Positions 42,501-53,582 of a DNA stretch of 64,000 nt are shown one piece after another; within the stretch, counting starts at the first letter, position 1; each line of letters begins with the position of its first letter. Source of the DNA: Triparma columacea (Eukaryota > Sar > Bolidophyceae > Parmales > Triparmaceae). Position numbers and translations under genes: made by a program. Below the pieces are notes generated by a model. That model made no database searches. It had not been told where the DNA came from and saw only the letters and a list, made by a program, of their open reading frames with translations. The DNA lies in assembly GCA_030267965.1 (NCBI GenBank), contig BRYA01000238.1:20011-84010 (forward strand). The letters run 5' to 3'.

Positions 42501-45500
42501 TGCATGGCAGCAAGGTACTGCAAGTCCTCGCAGTTCTTGAAGTCTCCACGCTTGTCCTTGTCAAGGAAGCAAAAGCCTCCATACTCGACAGTGAGCCTGA
42601 TGAGCTCCAGGGTGGTTTGATCTCCCCAGTTGTTGACCTCAGGCATGGAAACATCATCGAAGAGGATAGTCATCTTCTTTCCGTTAGGAGGACCGAAGTT
42701 CTTTCCTCCCCTCTTATCGAGCTCGGCCTCGATAGACATCTGGGCCATGCCAGGAGTGGTGGCACTAGAGAAGTTAATCCTCTTTGTCATCATCTTGGCT
42801 GGGTCTTGAGCGGCCAAGAACATGAGCATAACCGAAGTCTTGGCAGTACCCTCGGCTCCGCAGATGAGAACAGCCCCCTGCTGCTTGTGAATGTTCTGCG
42901 TGACATAAAGGGCACGCGTGGAGTCCATGGTGGGAACGAGCAAGTTGGAGAAGTCGAGCTTCTCGCCCTCGGGGTAAGTCCACTTCTCGGGCCTCCACTT
43001 CTCCCACTCCTTGTTGTCATTGACGAAGTACTCATAAATGGTTTCGCCCTCCTCGACAACAGGCATGGCGCCATTAGTGTCGTTGTCCCTGAGCCACTGG
43101 TCGAACTTCATCCTGTCCTCGGCCTCGAGGAGGCCACCGACGGACCAGCAGAGGCAGTACACGAAGATTCTCTCATACTCGAGTTCGAAGTTGTTGAAGG
43201 GGGTGCACTTGGCACTCTCAGTTAGGCCCACGATGAGCTGCGACATGGAGCAGATCCTTCCAACCCTGCCCTCCTTCATGACCTGGGCCGTGTTCCTATT
43301 AAGGAAGTCGTAGCACTTTCCAGGGTCCGTTGGAGTATTCTCTCCCATCCACTTCTTGAAGAAGCCCCTAAGGATTTCCTTCCTGTTTTCGTCAGGCCTC
43401 TTCCTGACCCAAGCCTCGGCGACAGGCGCCCAGTCAAGGTCAGTGTCCGACACGTAAATGATACCAGCTCGGGACACAGTAGCAGGAGAAGCGTTAACAA
43501 GAGTCTCGACCTCGAACATCATCTTGACATTATCAGTCATGGGCATGCGGTCACCGTTAGCAAGGGTAAGCAGCTTGTTGTCATCGAGCACAGTGTTAAG
43601 ATCCTCGATCCAAATAGCATCAACGGGTCCATCCGCAATGATCCAAGTGTTGAAGGGGTTCGTCCTCTTGTTGAATTTGGCCCACATTGCTGCGAACACT
43701 CCGGTTGTCCACTCTCCAGTGAGAGGGTCGGTCTGCCCGTACATCTCCTGACTCTTGATGGCCTTGGGGTTGAACCTGGAGTCCTTGTAAGTGATTCCGT
43801 CTTTCTCCTGAAGGGTGTCCTTCAAGACCTTGAAAATACAACTCTTTCCTCCACCGGAGGGTCCGACGAGCATGATACCGTGCCTAACCCTTGTAGTTTC
43901 GAAGAGCTGGATGACCTTGAGTACCCAATCTTCGTGGTAGACAAGCTGGTACTTCTCCACCATAGTGGCCAGAATCTTCTCCTCCTCAGGGTACTCTCCC
44001 TTGGGAGGGGGAGCCATACCAGGGAAAAGATCAGCAAGCAAGGAGAGGAAGAGTGGAACATCCTGGCTGACGAGCTTGGACAAGTTCATGTCGCGCACGG
44101 TACGGTACACGAGGAAAGCCTCCGGGAGAGAAATGTTGTCACGCTTCGTGGCTCCCATGGTACGGAGCACGGAGAGAATGTTACGAAGACCCCAATCGTA
44201 GTGCCTCTGGTTACTAAGCTGCTCCTTACATGTAGCGTAAAGAGAGAAGAACTTGGCGGAGAGGATGTCGAAGTCCGTGTATCCAACGGAGCACATCTTC
44301 ACCTTCTTGATGATCTGGAAGTCAGGCGTCATCATCGCAACTCCACGGAAGAGAGCCTTGAGGTTCTCGGGAAGCTCCTGCCTTCCGGCGTAACCAGGAT
44401 TCATTGTGATGAAGAACGCGCAAACGGGCTGCAAGAAGACATTCTGAGGGTCTCCAGGGAACTGGAAGTACTGAACGTTCTGCTTCTTACCGTTCTGGAT
44501 AGCCAGCACCTGCTGGGCAACAACGGAAAGCACGGGAAGGGTGATACGATTGAATTCATCGAAGCACCCCCAAAGCCCACCCTGGCAAAGACCCTTGAAG
44601 ATCTTGGCACAGTCAGTGTACTTCATCTGATCAGTACAGTTTGTGACCACGACGAAGATACCAAGAGTGTTTCCAAGGTCTTTCGTGGTTTCGGTCTTTC
44701 CAGTTCCGGCCGGGCCGGCGGGAGCTCCGCCGAAGAACATACCGAGAGCCTGAGCAAGGGTGATGTAACACTTGTCCGTGAGGGGCGTAATGACCAACCT
44801 CTCCTTGGAGCCGAGGTACTCGTACTGGTAGTTGAAGTCCACGTCGGTAATGGCGACAACGGTAGCTCCATCACTGGGAACATCGTCGGTGGCATTGGGC
44901 CTCCAGTAGAAACGAGCCTGCTTGAGCCAGTCAAAATCGTTGGGGTCAGTGACCTTCTTCTGCTTGACGAGGACAGTAAGCTCGTCGGCAATGTCACGCT
45001 GGTGCACATGGACAGTCACGAGGGTCTCAATCTTCTTACGGTTGACCTTGGTGCCAAGATCTTGAAGGCACCAAGAGCTCATCTCTTGAAGGACCTGCGA
45101 CAAGAGCGAATCGGGGAAAAGAATTGGGTTTGTAAGTGTTAAGTTAGGAGGATTGTCAAGCTTTGGTGAAGTTCTTCTCGTCCGTTCTCACCTGAATCTG
45201 GCGAACCTTGTTGTCCTTCATTGCCGTCTTCTTGATGCGGCAGACCTCAAGAGCGGACTGCGTCTCCAAGGTCCAGGCTATCTGAACAGCGAGGAGGGCG
45301 AACTGGGCAATGTTGCGGTCAACGAGAGGACGAAGCTGGGTAATGTCACTTCCCATGTCGGCGACGCCCTGCGCACAGGCCCTCGAGTTCTCTTTCATTG
45401 TGTACATCATGTTCTTGAGAAGAGCCATGAGCCAGTCCTCGATATTCCCGACGGCCTTAACAGGCTCGTGGAAAGGAATTATCTCATGACCCACACCTCC

Positions 45501-48500
45501 GGATCCGTTAATCTTGTAAATGATGGTCCTGTCCTTCTTGTCGTGCTCGACAGACTGGATGGCATCGAAGACATTCTCGTAGTAGTCGTTCATGGCAAGC
45601 GGATCCGATCCCTGAGAAAGAATGATGAGAAGCTTTGCCGAGGAGACAAAGTAGAAACGAGGGAAAGCGTTCTGCTTCTGCTCGAGGTAACCATCGAGCG
45701 ACTTTTGGCACTTCTCCAGTTCCCCGTACATGGTGGGGAGGGAGTTGCGGAGCAGCTCGTTGGCGCTACACTCCACGACGTTGCGAGTCTCGGAGGCCTT
45801 GGTCATAATCTTGGCCCAGTCTTTGTCTACCTTGGCGAACTTTTTCGCCTCAACAGGTAGCTGCTTCGCAATGTCTCCGCCGGTGAAGACGGAAACGAGT
45901 GCGCTCCACATAGTCTGCACCTTGACCCAGGACTCCAGGGTCTCGGATGTCTCGGAGAGTGAAGAGAGAAGTTCCTGAGCCCTCTCCCTGAAGGGGGCAA
46001 CATGCCTCATAGTAAGCATGGTCTGGACGAGCATCTGGCTCTCCTCGAGCTCCTCCATGACGAGGGGAGTCTTCATCAAGATGTTGACACCACGCCCCTT
46101 GTACTCCTGGAACTCGAACTCCTGGTGACCCCACTTGTCGGTGATCTCCTCGATGGTAATTTCGATCTTTTTCTGCTTGTCAGCACCATCCGTGACTTCC
46201 TCGACTTCCTCTCTGTTCTCTACGAGAGTAGAATCGATCAGGGAAGCGAGCTTGAACTCTCCACCGTAAACATCGAAATTAGCCTTGCAAATCTCCATGA
46301 CCTCGTCCCAGTGGCGAGCCATGATGGAAGGCTTCGCGAGCTCCTGAAGAAGAGGAAGGATGAGCTGGAAATCTTCAATCTCCTTTTTGAGAGCAGCGTA
46401 AGAATCATACTCGCGAAGGCGGCCGGGAAGCTTCTTGCAGCGCCCGTTGAAGTTCTCCATCTTCTCAGTCATTTCGTCCATGTTGGAAGAGCAATCCTCC
46501 CAGGGCATGAGTTTCCAGTCGTTGATGGTGTTAATGACGTCAACGTAGAGGTCGAAGAGGCGAGAGGCCAGGGCAAGCTCCTTGGAGTTCTTCTCGAGGT
46601 CGGGGTAAGAATTGTGAGGGAGGGCGAAGAGGGTCTCTCCAGACTCGTAGAGCTTGAACTTGCGCTCACGAATCTTAAGCTCTTCCTTAAAGCGGGACAG
46701 GCGGTCCACAGCCTCCATTGGCTCGATACCCTTGATGAGAGGGCCATTCTTGACGAAGTCATTGCGGAAGTCGACGACGTCAACCTTGAATTTGTTGATG
46801 TCGCGGATAAGGCCACGTTTGAAGCCAATCTGCGTCTTGGAAAGCTCGTCGGTACGAAGGAGAGCCTGGGCGGTGACCTTCTTCCAGTTGGTGCGGAGGA
46901 CAGTCTTCTTGTCAATCTCTTCCTTCTCCATGAATCCAGCGGGGAGGTAGTGCTCGAGCATCTGGTACATATTCATGATAGGTTCGATCTCCCTATCGAT
47001 ACCAGACTCCCTCTCACGAACCTCCTTAAGCAGAACCATCATGAACCTTAAGGAGTCGAGATCCTCGACCTTGCGGCCAAGCTTGCCCGTGGTCATGCGG
47101 ATGTACTCAGTTAGCTGCTCGAGCTTCATCTTGGCCTCCATGTGGAGGTTGTCACTGTACTGGACCTTCCACATGTTGCACTCGTGCTCAAGCTGAGTCT
47201 TGAGGTTCTTGGTGTTGAGGGAGAGTGCGCCAATGATATGAATAGAATGCACATGGTCGACCTCCTTCTCGATGGCGCCGAAGGACCGGAGCTGCTCCTC
47301 GTAGTCGTCGAGGGTAGGGTTCGTCTCGATGAACGTCTTGTAGGCAGCGTCCTTGTCCTCCTTGTGGAGCCAGTCATACTGGGAGAAGGAGCCAAGATAG
47401 TCAGCGACCGTGTTACGGATGCCCTGGATGCAACCAGTAAGGAGCAGGGCGACGCGGACAATCTCAATGTCCTTTGTGATCTTTTCGAAGAAGGTGTGGC
47501 CGGCACGGAGCTCCTCAGGCATCTTGTAGTAACCCCAGTCGACAACCGTCTTGAAGCAGGAAAGAATTGCCTGGGCCGACTGGTTGATGCACTCCTGGAT
47601 CTCGTCGAGGGACGGAGACAGCGACACCCTGGGAGGGACGAGCTGCACGTCGACCTCAAAGAAAGGACGAGTGACGTAAAGGAAACCTCCACCGACGCGG
47701 CTTCCGAGCCGCTTCTTGAGTGAGTTCATGCTGTTCTTGCAACTGTGAAGAAGCGCCTGGTACATGAAGTGGTTGTAGTGCTTGCGAAGTTTGTCAACTT
47801 CATCATCAGAGACATCCTCGACCATTTTGTCAAGGTCATAGGCCTTGATCTTCTTGATAAGGTCATCACAAGCGTGCTCGATCTCGGTGTTCTTGCCCTG
47901 GAGGACGCGAGACTTCTGCTTGATGTGGTTCTGCTGCATGTCGACGAACTCGGACACGGTGAACGAGGAGTGCTCGGGGAGGTCGACGAGAAGCGTCTTG
48001 GAGACAATCTTGAGGTTCTTCTCAATGCGGTTCTCAATGATATCATTGATGTTCGCGACAAGTTCCTCGAGCTTACGAAGACCGGAGTGCACGTGGTTGA
48101 TGTACTGATCAATGTTCATGGAAGTCCAAGTAAGGGTTATCATACCTGGGCGAAGCTTGTACTCCATGTCGTTGAAGTGGGGACGCAAAACCATGGCAGT
48201 GACAGGGATGACCTCGGTGACGACACGGTCGTACTCGGTGAGAGCCCAGTGTAGCTCGTTGTAGAATGTCTTGAACTTCTCCTCCTGGAAGAGGGCAATC
48301 TTGGCGGACTCAGGGATCTCAATTCCCATGCGATCAAGGCACTTGGCCTCGCGGATGAGCTGAAGGATCTCGTGATCGAAGTTGACATAGAGCTTGCCGT
48401 CGTCTGGGTGGCGAATGATGAGCGTAGCCTGAAGACCGGTCTTGGCCTGGTCGATAGACTGGACCCACGCCTGGTACCAAAGGTACTCAAAGGCGACAAG

Positions 48501-50781
48501 GGTGCGGGCAACCTTATTGTACATCTTGATGATCCTCTTGGCGTCCTTCCCGGCGAGCACGTTCTGGTTGGACTCAAACTGCTTCATGGGCTCCTCGATG
48601 CGCTTTAGGAGGTGGCGCGACCAGGTGATGTTACCAGCGACCGGGGGAAGGTTGCGAGGAATAGGGGGATCATGTTTTTGCTTCTCGTAGAGTTGCTGGA
48701 CCGACTCGAGCTCCATTCCGTAGTTCTGGAAAATAATGTTGAGCTTCGAGTCAAGGTCGGACTTGAGCGTCTACGTGGGGGTTGGGGAGTGGAGGGGGTG
48801 GGGGTTAGCCAGAGTATTTTCCATATTGTCGCCTCTAATCCAATCTCACCTCGCGCTGCAGGATAGTCTGGAACTTGTGGAGCAAGTTGAGAGACTGCTC
48901 GATGGACACAATGTTCTCAAACGACTGGTTGATGAACTGCTGAAGGGACCCCTCAAGGTCAGAAATGCGAACATTGAACTCGACGTAGTCACGATCAAAC
49001 TTGTTGTTATGGTAGTCGAGAAGGTCATGGGACTTGGAGCGGAACTCCTTCTTGATCTTGTGGAAACGATCAATGAGCGACTCCATGCCCTCGAGCTTGT
49101 TCTGCGAGAGAGAGGTAAACTGCTCAATGGTGGAGAACATGTCGATAAGTTTGATGATGCGGCGGCAGAAGAGGTCGAACTTGCCAAAGATCTGGTGCGA
49201 CTCAAAGTCGAACTGCTTCCCCTTGGGCATCTGCCTGAGCTTGCTCTTGGTGATCCTGTACTGTTCCTGGTAAGCCTCATTGAGCTTAAGGCAGGACTCG
49301 AGCTGGCGAACGAGCTCCTGGGGGTCCTTCTCCCAGAGGGAGTCCTTGTCATTGTCCGACTCGATGGACTGCTTGCAGTTGCTAATCATCTGGTCAGTGA
49401 TCTTGGAGAAGAGGTTCGTCATGCGATCTTTCGTGTTGTAGTAACGAGCGATGGTGTGGATCATCTTGATAGAGTTCATGAGCGCAGGGAGAGTGTCGAT
49501 GATGGTCGACGCAGTCCCAGAGTACAGCGGCTCGATGAAGCGCTCGAGGGTGAAAAGATACTTGACATTGTCCTTGGCCTCATTGGCGTTCTCGGTGATC
49601 TGCACGTCAATATTCTTCCAACGCTTGATCAGGTGCTGAATTTTGTGCTTGGTGAGATCAGGGTTGGCCTTGGTGAGGGTGGAAAGCAGACCATAGACCT
49701 GCTTGCAATCCTTGCGTTTGAGCTGCTCAGTGATGGAGGTCAGACGCTGCATGCGGTTGCGCCAGAACTCGAGCTCGGCCTTGGGACCGGCGTCGTTGGA
49801 CCCAGAGGAGTCAGCGTCAAGGTACTGATCGATTTTGTCGCACCATTCCTCCAACAACTCCTCAAAGTGAGGGATGAGGTCGGGCATGGCATTGATGCGC
49901 TGTTGGAAGTTGCGCGTATCAAGAGACTCGTAACCTTTGATCTTGTCAGCATCGGGGCGGCGAAGCTCCAATCCGCCGGAGAGGGACTTGAGGGAGTCTT
50001 TCAAGATGCCTTGGAAATGCTCCATCTCCCCAGTAAAGTCAGACTTCTGCTCGTCGTCAACCTTGCCCCATTCGGTGGACTGCGGCGAGCGAAGCGAGTC
50101 GCGAAGAGGGGGTCTTGTGTTAGTGGATATGGGGGTGTTGAGCGCACTCCTCCGCCGCCTTACGCACCTGGACAAATAGTTCACCGTAAGAACCAGAAAG
50201 AAGAGACTCAATGGTTTGCAAGGGAGACTCGGAGATCTCTCCGTAGAGAAGAGAAGAGTCATTCGATACTGCAGTGTCGACAGGAGTAGCGGACGTTCGA
50301 ATAAAGTAGCAGCACTTTGTATTCAAGTAGTTGGAGAATCCATCACTGAAAAAGAGTTCAGGCTCGGAAGCCTTCGATATATCCTCGCCAGAGGCCGAGG
50401 GGGAGTCGCCCACATTAATCTTGGACTGATAGTGGACGAACAATTTTGAAGGACCCTCCCCAGAGAAGAGGGCCTGATTTGAAACGGAGGAGTTGAGACG
50501 GGGGGGAAGGGGGGAGGGAAGGTGTTAGAGGCGTCTCGGGGGGGGGAAGTGGGGGGGCAATAAAAGGGTATTTGGGAGGATGCGGGAGGATGGGGCGCAA
50601 TATTGACTATTGATACAAATGTGGCTCCAAATCAAGGGATAAGGAAAGAACCGAGAGGGAGGAGCTTCACTTACATTCAATCTGTTGATATTCTCAGTCT
50701 TACGCACAAAGGACTGGACCTTGGGATCGTCCATTTCCTCATAGCACTCGACTATCTTCGCTATGACGTAGCGGTGGCGAG
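36542..50781 (-). CDS. Axonemal outer-arm dynein heavy chain (first exon missing in gap)
   Basis: The motor subunit of ciliary outer dynein arms. Exons visible are 50781-50675, 50473-50168, 50079-48850, 48770-45192 and 45094-36542, all in phase, encoding about 4590 residues. The 5' exon must lie at or beyond the N gap because the first visible exon starts in phase 1 with no Met. The tail (DHC N1/N2) includes FSGEGPSKLFVHYQ and RLRKHYNHF-like helical segments. The motor shows AAA1 GPAGTGKTETTKDLG with CFDEFNRI (about residue 1870), AAA2 GPSGGGKSCIFKVL, AAA3 GAEGTAKTSVMLMFL and AAA4 GVGGSGKQSLTRLASF, then the stalk coiled coil and C-terminal domain ending YPNYWALRGVALLCNQ. GTAKT at AAA3 favours the gamma/DNAH5-8 class over beta, with moderate confidence. 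The 8.5-kb last exon is unusually long. Confidence 0.93.
50080..50167 (-). mobile_element. Introner-like element filling a dynein intron (antisense copy)
   Basis: This 88-nt intron (GTGCGT...CCGCAG on the minus strand) consists almost entirely of the reverse complement of a core also found in two introns at 55.1-55.7 kb. On the plus strand it reads from GGCGAGCGAAGCGAGTCGCG at 50083 through GTCTTGTGTTAGTGGATATG to about 50160. The reverse complement of the GAGCGAAGCGAG box supplies the 3' splice region. Confidence 0.85.
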
Positions 50782-50871
50782 CTGAGGGGAAAAATTGGGT
50801 TTGTGTGAGATCGGGTTCGATATGAGCGGTTGGATAGATAAGGGGCCTCTGGGAGGGGGGGTGGACAGGGG

Positions 50872-51036
50872 GGGGGGGGGGGGGGGGGGNNNNNNNNNNN
50901 NNNNNNNNNNNNNNNNNNNNNNNNNNNNNNNNNNNNNNNNNNNNNNNNNNNNNNNNNNNNNNNNNNNNNNNNNNNNNNNNNNNNNNNNNNNNNNNNNNNN
51001 NNNNNNNNNNNNNNNNNNNNNNNNNNNNNNNNNNNN
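50872..51036. other. Poly-G tract and assembly gap (147 N)
   Basis: An 18-bp G run (50872-50889) leads into Ns from 50890 to 51036, followed by more G-rich sequence. The gap hides the first dynein exon (minus), the start of the LisH gene (plus) and their shared promoter. Confidence 0.97.
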
Positions 51037-52120
51037 GGGAGGCGGAGGCGGTTTGGGGGGGGCTGGAAAGGTGGATTTCTCGAGTATAAGCCCGTCAAAT
51101 ACAGCGTCTTTGGCGCTCGTTTACGACTTTCTCTCGAGCTTCGGCTTGGAGAGCACGCTCAGGGTGCTCCAGGCAGAGACAGGAGTAAGGCAGGATAGCA
51201 GCAACATGAGCCTTGAGGCTGTGTCCAAGGTCATGGGGTACGATGTTGTAACGGCGCAAGGAGGGGGGGATAAGTGCGCCCTGGGTAGAATAGTTTCCGG
51301 CGGGGGGCGGGGGGGTGGGGTTATGGCGGCGGGTATGGGGGGGGGGGTGAGGGGAGGGGGGGGCGGAGGAGGGGGGGCGGCGGCTGTGGCGGCTGTGGCA
51401 GCTGTGCCCCCTCCCCCACCTCAGGCGTCGAACGCCGTCGTCGGCAACCACGTGGTCGGGGCTGGAGGTGGCGGAGGGTCCAGGAGCTCGCCCAAGAAAA
51501 TTGCACCCCCCGCAATCAACCGTAATGTGAGACTTGACATCTCTGACGACTCCGTGGAAGACATCAACCCCCCGACGTCAAAGCTAGCCCCTATTTCAAC
51601 CTCGCCCAGTAGCGGAGGTAGTGGTGGGGGGAAAACCTCACCTAGCGGAAAGCCCAAGCTAGCCAGTCTCTCGACCTCCCCACCGAATGTGGCAGACCCG
51701 TTCAGTAAGCCCAAGCTGACAAGCCCTAGCGAGTCCCTTGAAAACAGTGTGGAGTTGAGCATGGATAAGAGCTTTGACAAGAGCATGGACAAGAGCTTGG
51801 ACAAGAGCTTGGACAAGAGCAAAGAAAAAAGCTTAGAGAAGAGCTTGGAGAAGAGCTTGGAGAAGAGCTTGGAGAAGAGCGCGGATAAGAGCTTGGAGAA
51901 GAGCTTGGAGAAGAGCTTGGAGAAGAGCGCGGATAAGAGCGTGGAGAAGAGCATGGAGAAGAGCAACGACAAGTCAATGACGTCCTCCAAGGGCAACCCC
52001 TCTTCGCCTGCGAGGACAAACGAAGAGAGCTACGAGGACGACTATGAGGAAGACGAATACAGCGGGGGCTCCTTCGACGACTTTGAGGAGAGCATCGGGG
52101 AATCGACTGACCTGCCTTGA
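51037..52120 (+). CDS. LisH-domain protein with KSLE repeats, 5' end in gap
   Basis: The frame is open from the gap to a TGA at 52118-52120. The start codon is not visible; the first Met after the gap (MSLEAVSK) lies inside the conserved region, so the true start is in or near the gap. A LisH motif, LALVYDFLSSFGLESTLRVL, opens the visible protein. LisH domains dimerise and are common in centrosomal and basal-body proteins such as FOP and OFD1, and in cytoskeletal scaffolds. Gly/Ala- and Pro/Ser-rich linkers follow, then about 18 KS-x-x repeats (KSLEKSLEKS) and an acidic Asp/Glu/Tyr tail. It is head to head with the dynein gene, which hints at co-expression for cilium assembly; that is inference. 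Confidence 0.7.
51757..51971 (+). repeat. 12-bp tandem repeat encoding KSLE/KSMD units
   Basis: About 18 units of a 12-bp motif (AAGAGCTTGGAG and variants with GAC, GCG or ATG) encode alternating Lys-Ser-Leu-Glu/Asp. The stretch is likely a highly charged helix or disordered linker with dense Lys-Ser phosphosites. Confidence 0.92.
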
Positions 52121-52228
52121 GGGGCATAGGGAGTGGAGGCAAGGGAAAGAGATGGATAGATGGAGAATGGAGAGCTTAATGAATTTGACACTCTGTTTAA
52201 AACCACAAACATATACACATACACACCA

Positions 52229-53111
52229 TTAGCCCTCGTTATCGTCCCCGCCAGTCTTGCACACGTACAAGTAGTGGCAGCTTGTAGGCTTACCAACCGG
52301 GTCGTAGTCAACCACGGCCTCACTTGAAGCCGGCTTGGGCAAAGTCTCGATGTTGACGGCCCAGGAGAAGTCCTGGTTCCCAAGTATCGCCATCCTCTCC
52401 GATGGAATCCCCACAGACACGCACATATATACTCCCCCCGGTTTTAGAATTCTAGCCACGTGAGAACAGAATTTGTTGGCATTGTCCTCTGAAGCCTCTC
52501 CGGTGAGGAGGGTGTCGAGGCATCTGAGGGAGGGTGGGTGGGTGTGAATTAGTTATAAGCTCCGGGAGAACCAGGCTATTATGCTTAGTGTTAATGCCGC
52601 GCTCACCCCTTGTCAATGACTGCATCAAAAGACTCATCTTCGAACTCCATGTAACGGCAATCCATAATCTGCCAAGTCATACCGGGCATCGCCTGCGTCC
52701 TCTCAATCATTTGCTGCGAAAAAGAAGAGGAGGAAGGAAGAGTTGAGTGAGTGGATGATTGGTGCGAGCCATGACATTCATGACATTTATTGTCGTTCTC
52801 ACCTCAACCACCACAGTCGAAATGTCAATGTTCGTAATGTTCCGGAAACCATCCTCGTACATTTGTTCGGACAGGGTACTGTTGCCTGCACCCACATTCA
52901 AAATCTTGTTATTTGGGTGTAATTGCTCCTGACAGTACATCTGAATCGCCTGGTAGTTCTGGTACCACTCGAAAGGCTGGAGGACGGGGACGGAGGGGAG
53001 GGAAGGGGGTTAGAGGGGGTGGTTGTAAGGGTTGCAGGGCACAGTTGTTCTCACCTCCTTCTCTTTCTTGTACCTCTCGTCCCAGTAGGCGAGCCGTGAG
53101 TAGTGTGCCAT
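52229..53111 (-). CDS. EEF1AKMT4/METTL13-like protein methyltransferase
   Basis: A class I S-adenosylmethionine methyltransferase of 210 residues. Exons are 53111-53055, 52976-52803, 52713-52607 and 52523-52229, joined in phase. The start MAHYSRLAYWDERYKKEKE followed by PFEWYQNYQAIQ is the YW.eRY...FEWY block typical of the EEF1AKMT4/METTL13 group. Motif I is ILNVGAGNSTLSEQM; the next acidic motif is NITNIDIST; motif IV is DAVIDKGCLDTLL, created only by joining exons 3 and 4. Family members methylate lysines of elongation factor eEF1A; the substrate here is inferred. It is divergent from the phosphatase-kinase gene. Confidence 0.9.
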
Positions 53112-53582
53112 TGGGAGTTTTAGGGTGGGTGGGGGGGGGGGGGGGGGAGTGTGGGGTGACGTGACGGAGGGTTAGGCGACTAGCGAGGCGGGGTGGCCCG
53201 AAGAAGAGTTGCCGGAATTCTAATTGAGGGGTTGGGGGAGCGAAGGGGGGAGAGAAGGGAGGACCCGTGCGCAGTCCAGGTTAGGAAGACAAAGTTCCAG
53301 GGGACGGGAGTGTCGTGGGGGACGACCGATTATTGCTAGCAACTAAATGGTCCTCAGGATGAGATGGGATAAGTCTGAGGCAATCAGCAGAAATAAGAAA
53401 GACCAGAGCTGAGTGTCTGAGCAGTCAGTGAGGTCTGGAGCAAGCGCTAACTGCCTCACAAAAAAGTCACATACCCCTTCACTGAAAGATACATTTTCTC
53501 ACCACACCAAGAGAGCCTGTTAATAGTTATATCGCCCCAAGGACGGAATCGGTATTTTTTGCGTATAAATAGCTCAAAAGGA
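53112..53582. promoter_or_regulatory. Divergent intergenic region
   Basis: 471 bp between the methyltransferase and phosphatase-kinase starts. A 16-bp G run lies at 53131-53146. TATAAATA at about 53564, 20 bp before the phosphatase-kinase ATG, is probably too close to act as that gene's TATA box unless the leader is very short. Confidence 0.4.

Noticed and set aside
50076..50173. TGGAC direct repeat flanking the dynein introner as a target-site duplication
   Set aside because: The spliced mRNA would keep both copies and add five nucleotides, shifting the frame unless compensated; the other two copies show no matching duplication. Probably chance.
50795..51098. Coding frame running across the N gap
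   Set aside because: The Ns cannot be translated and the flanking poly-Gly is an effect of G runs; only the part after the gap is supported.
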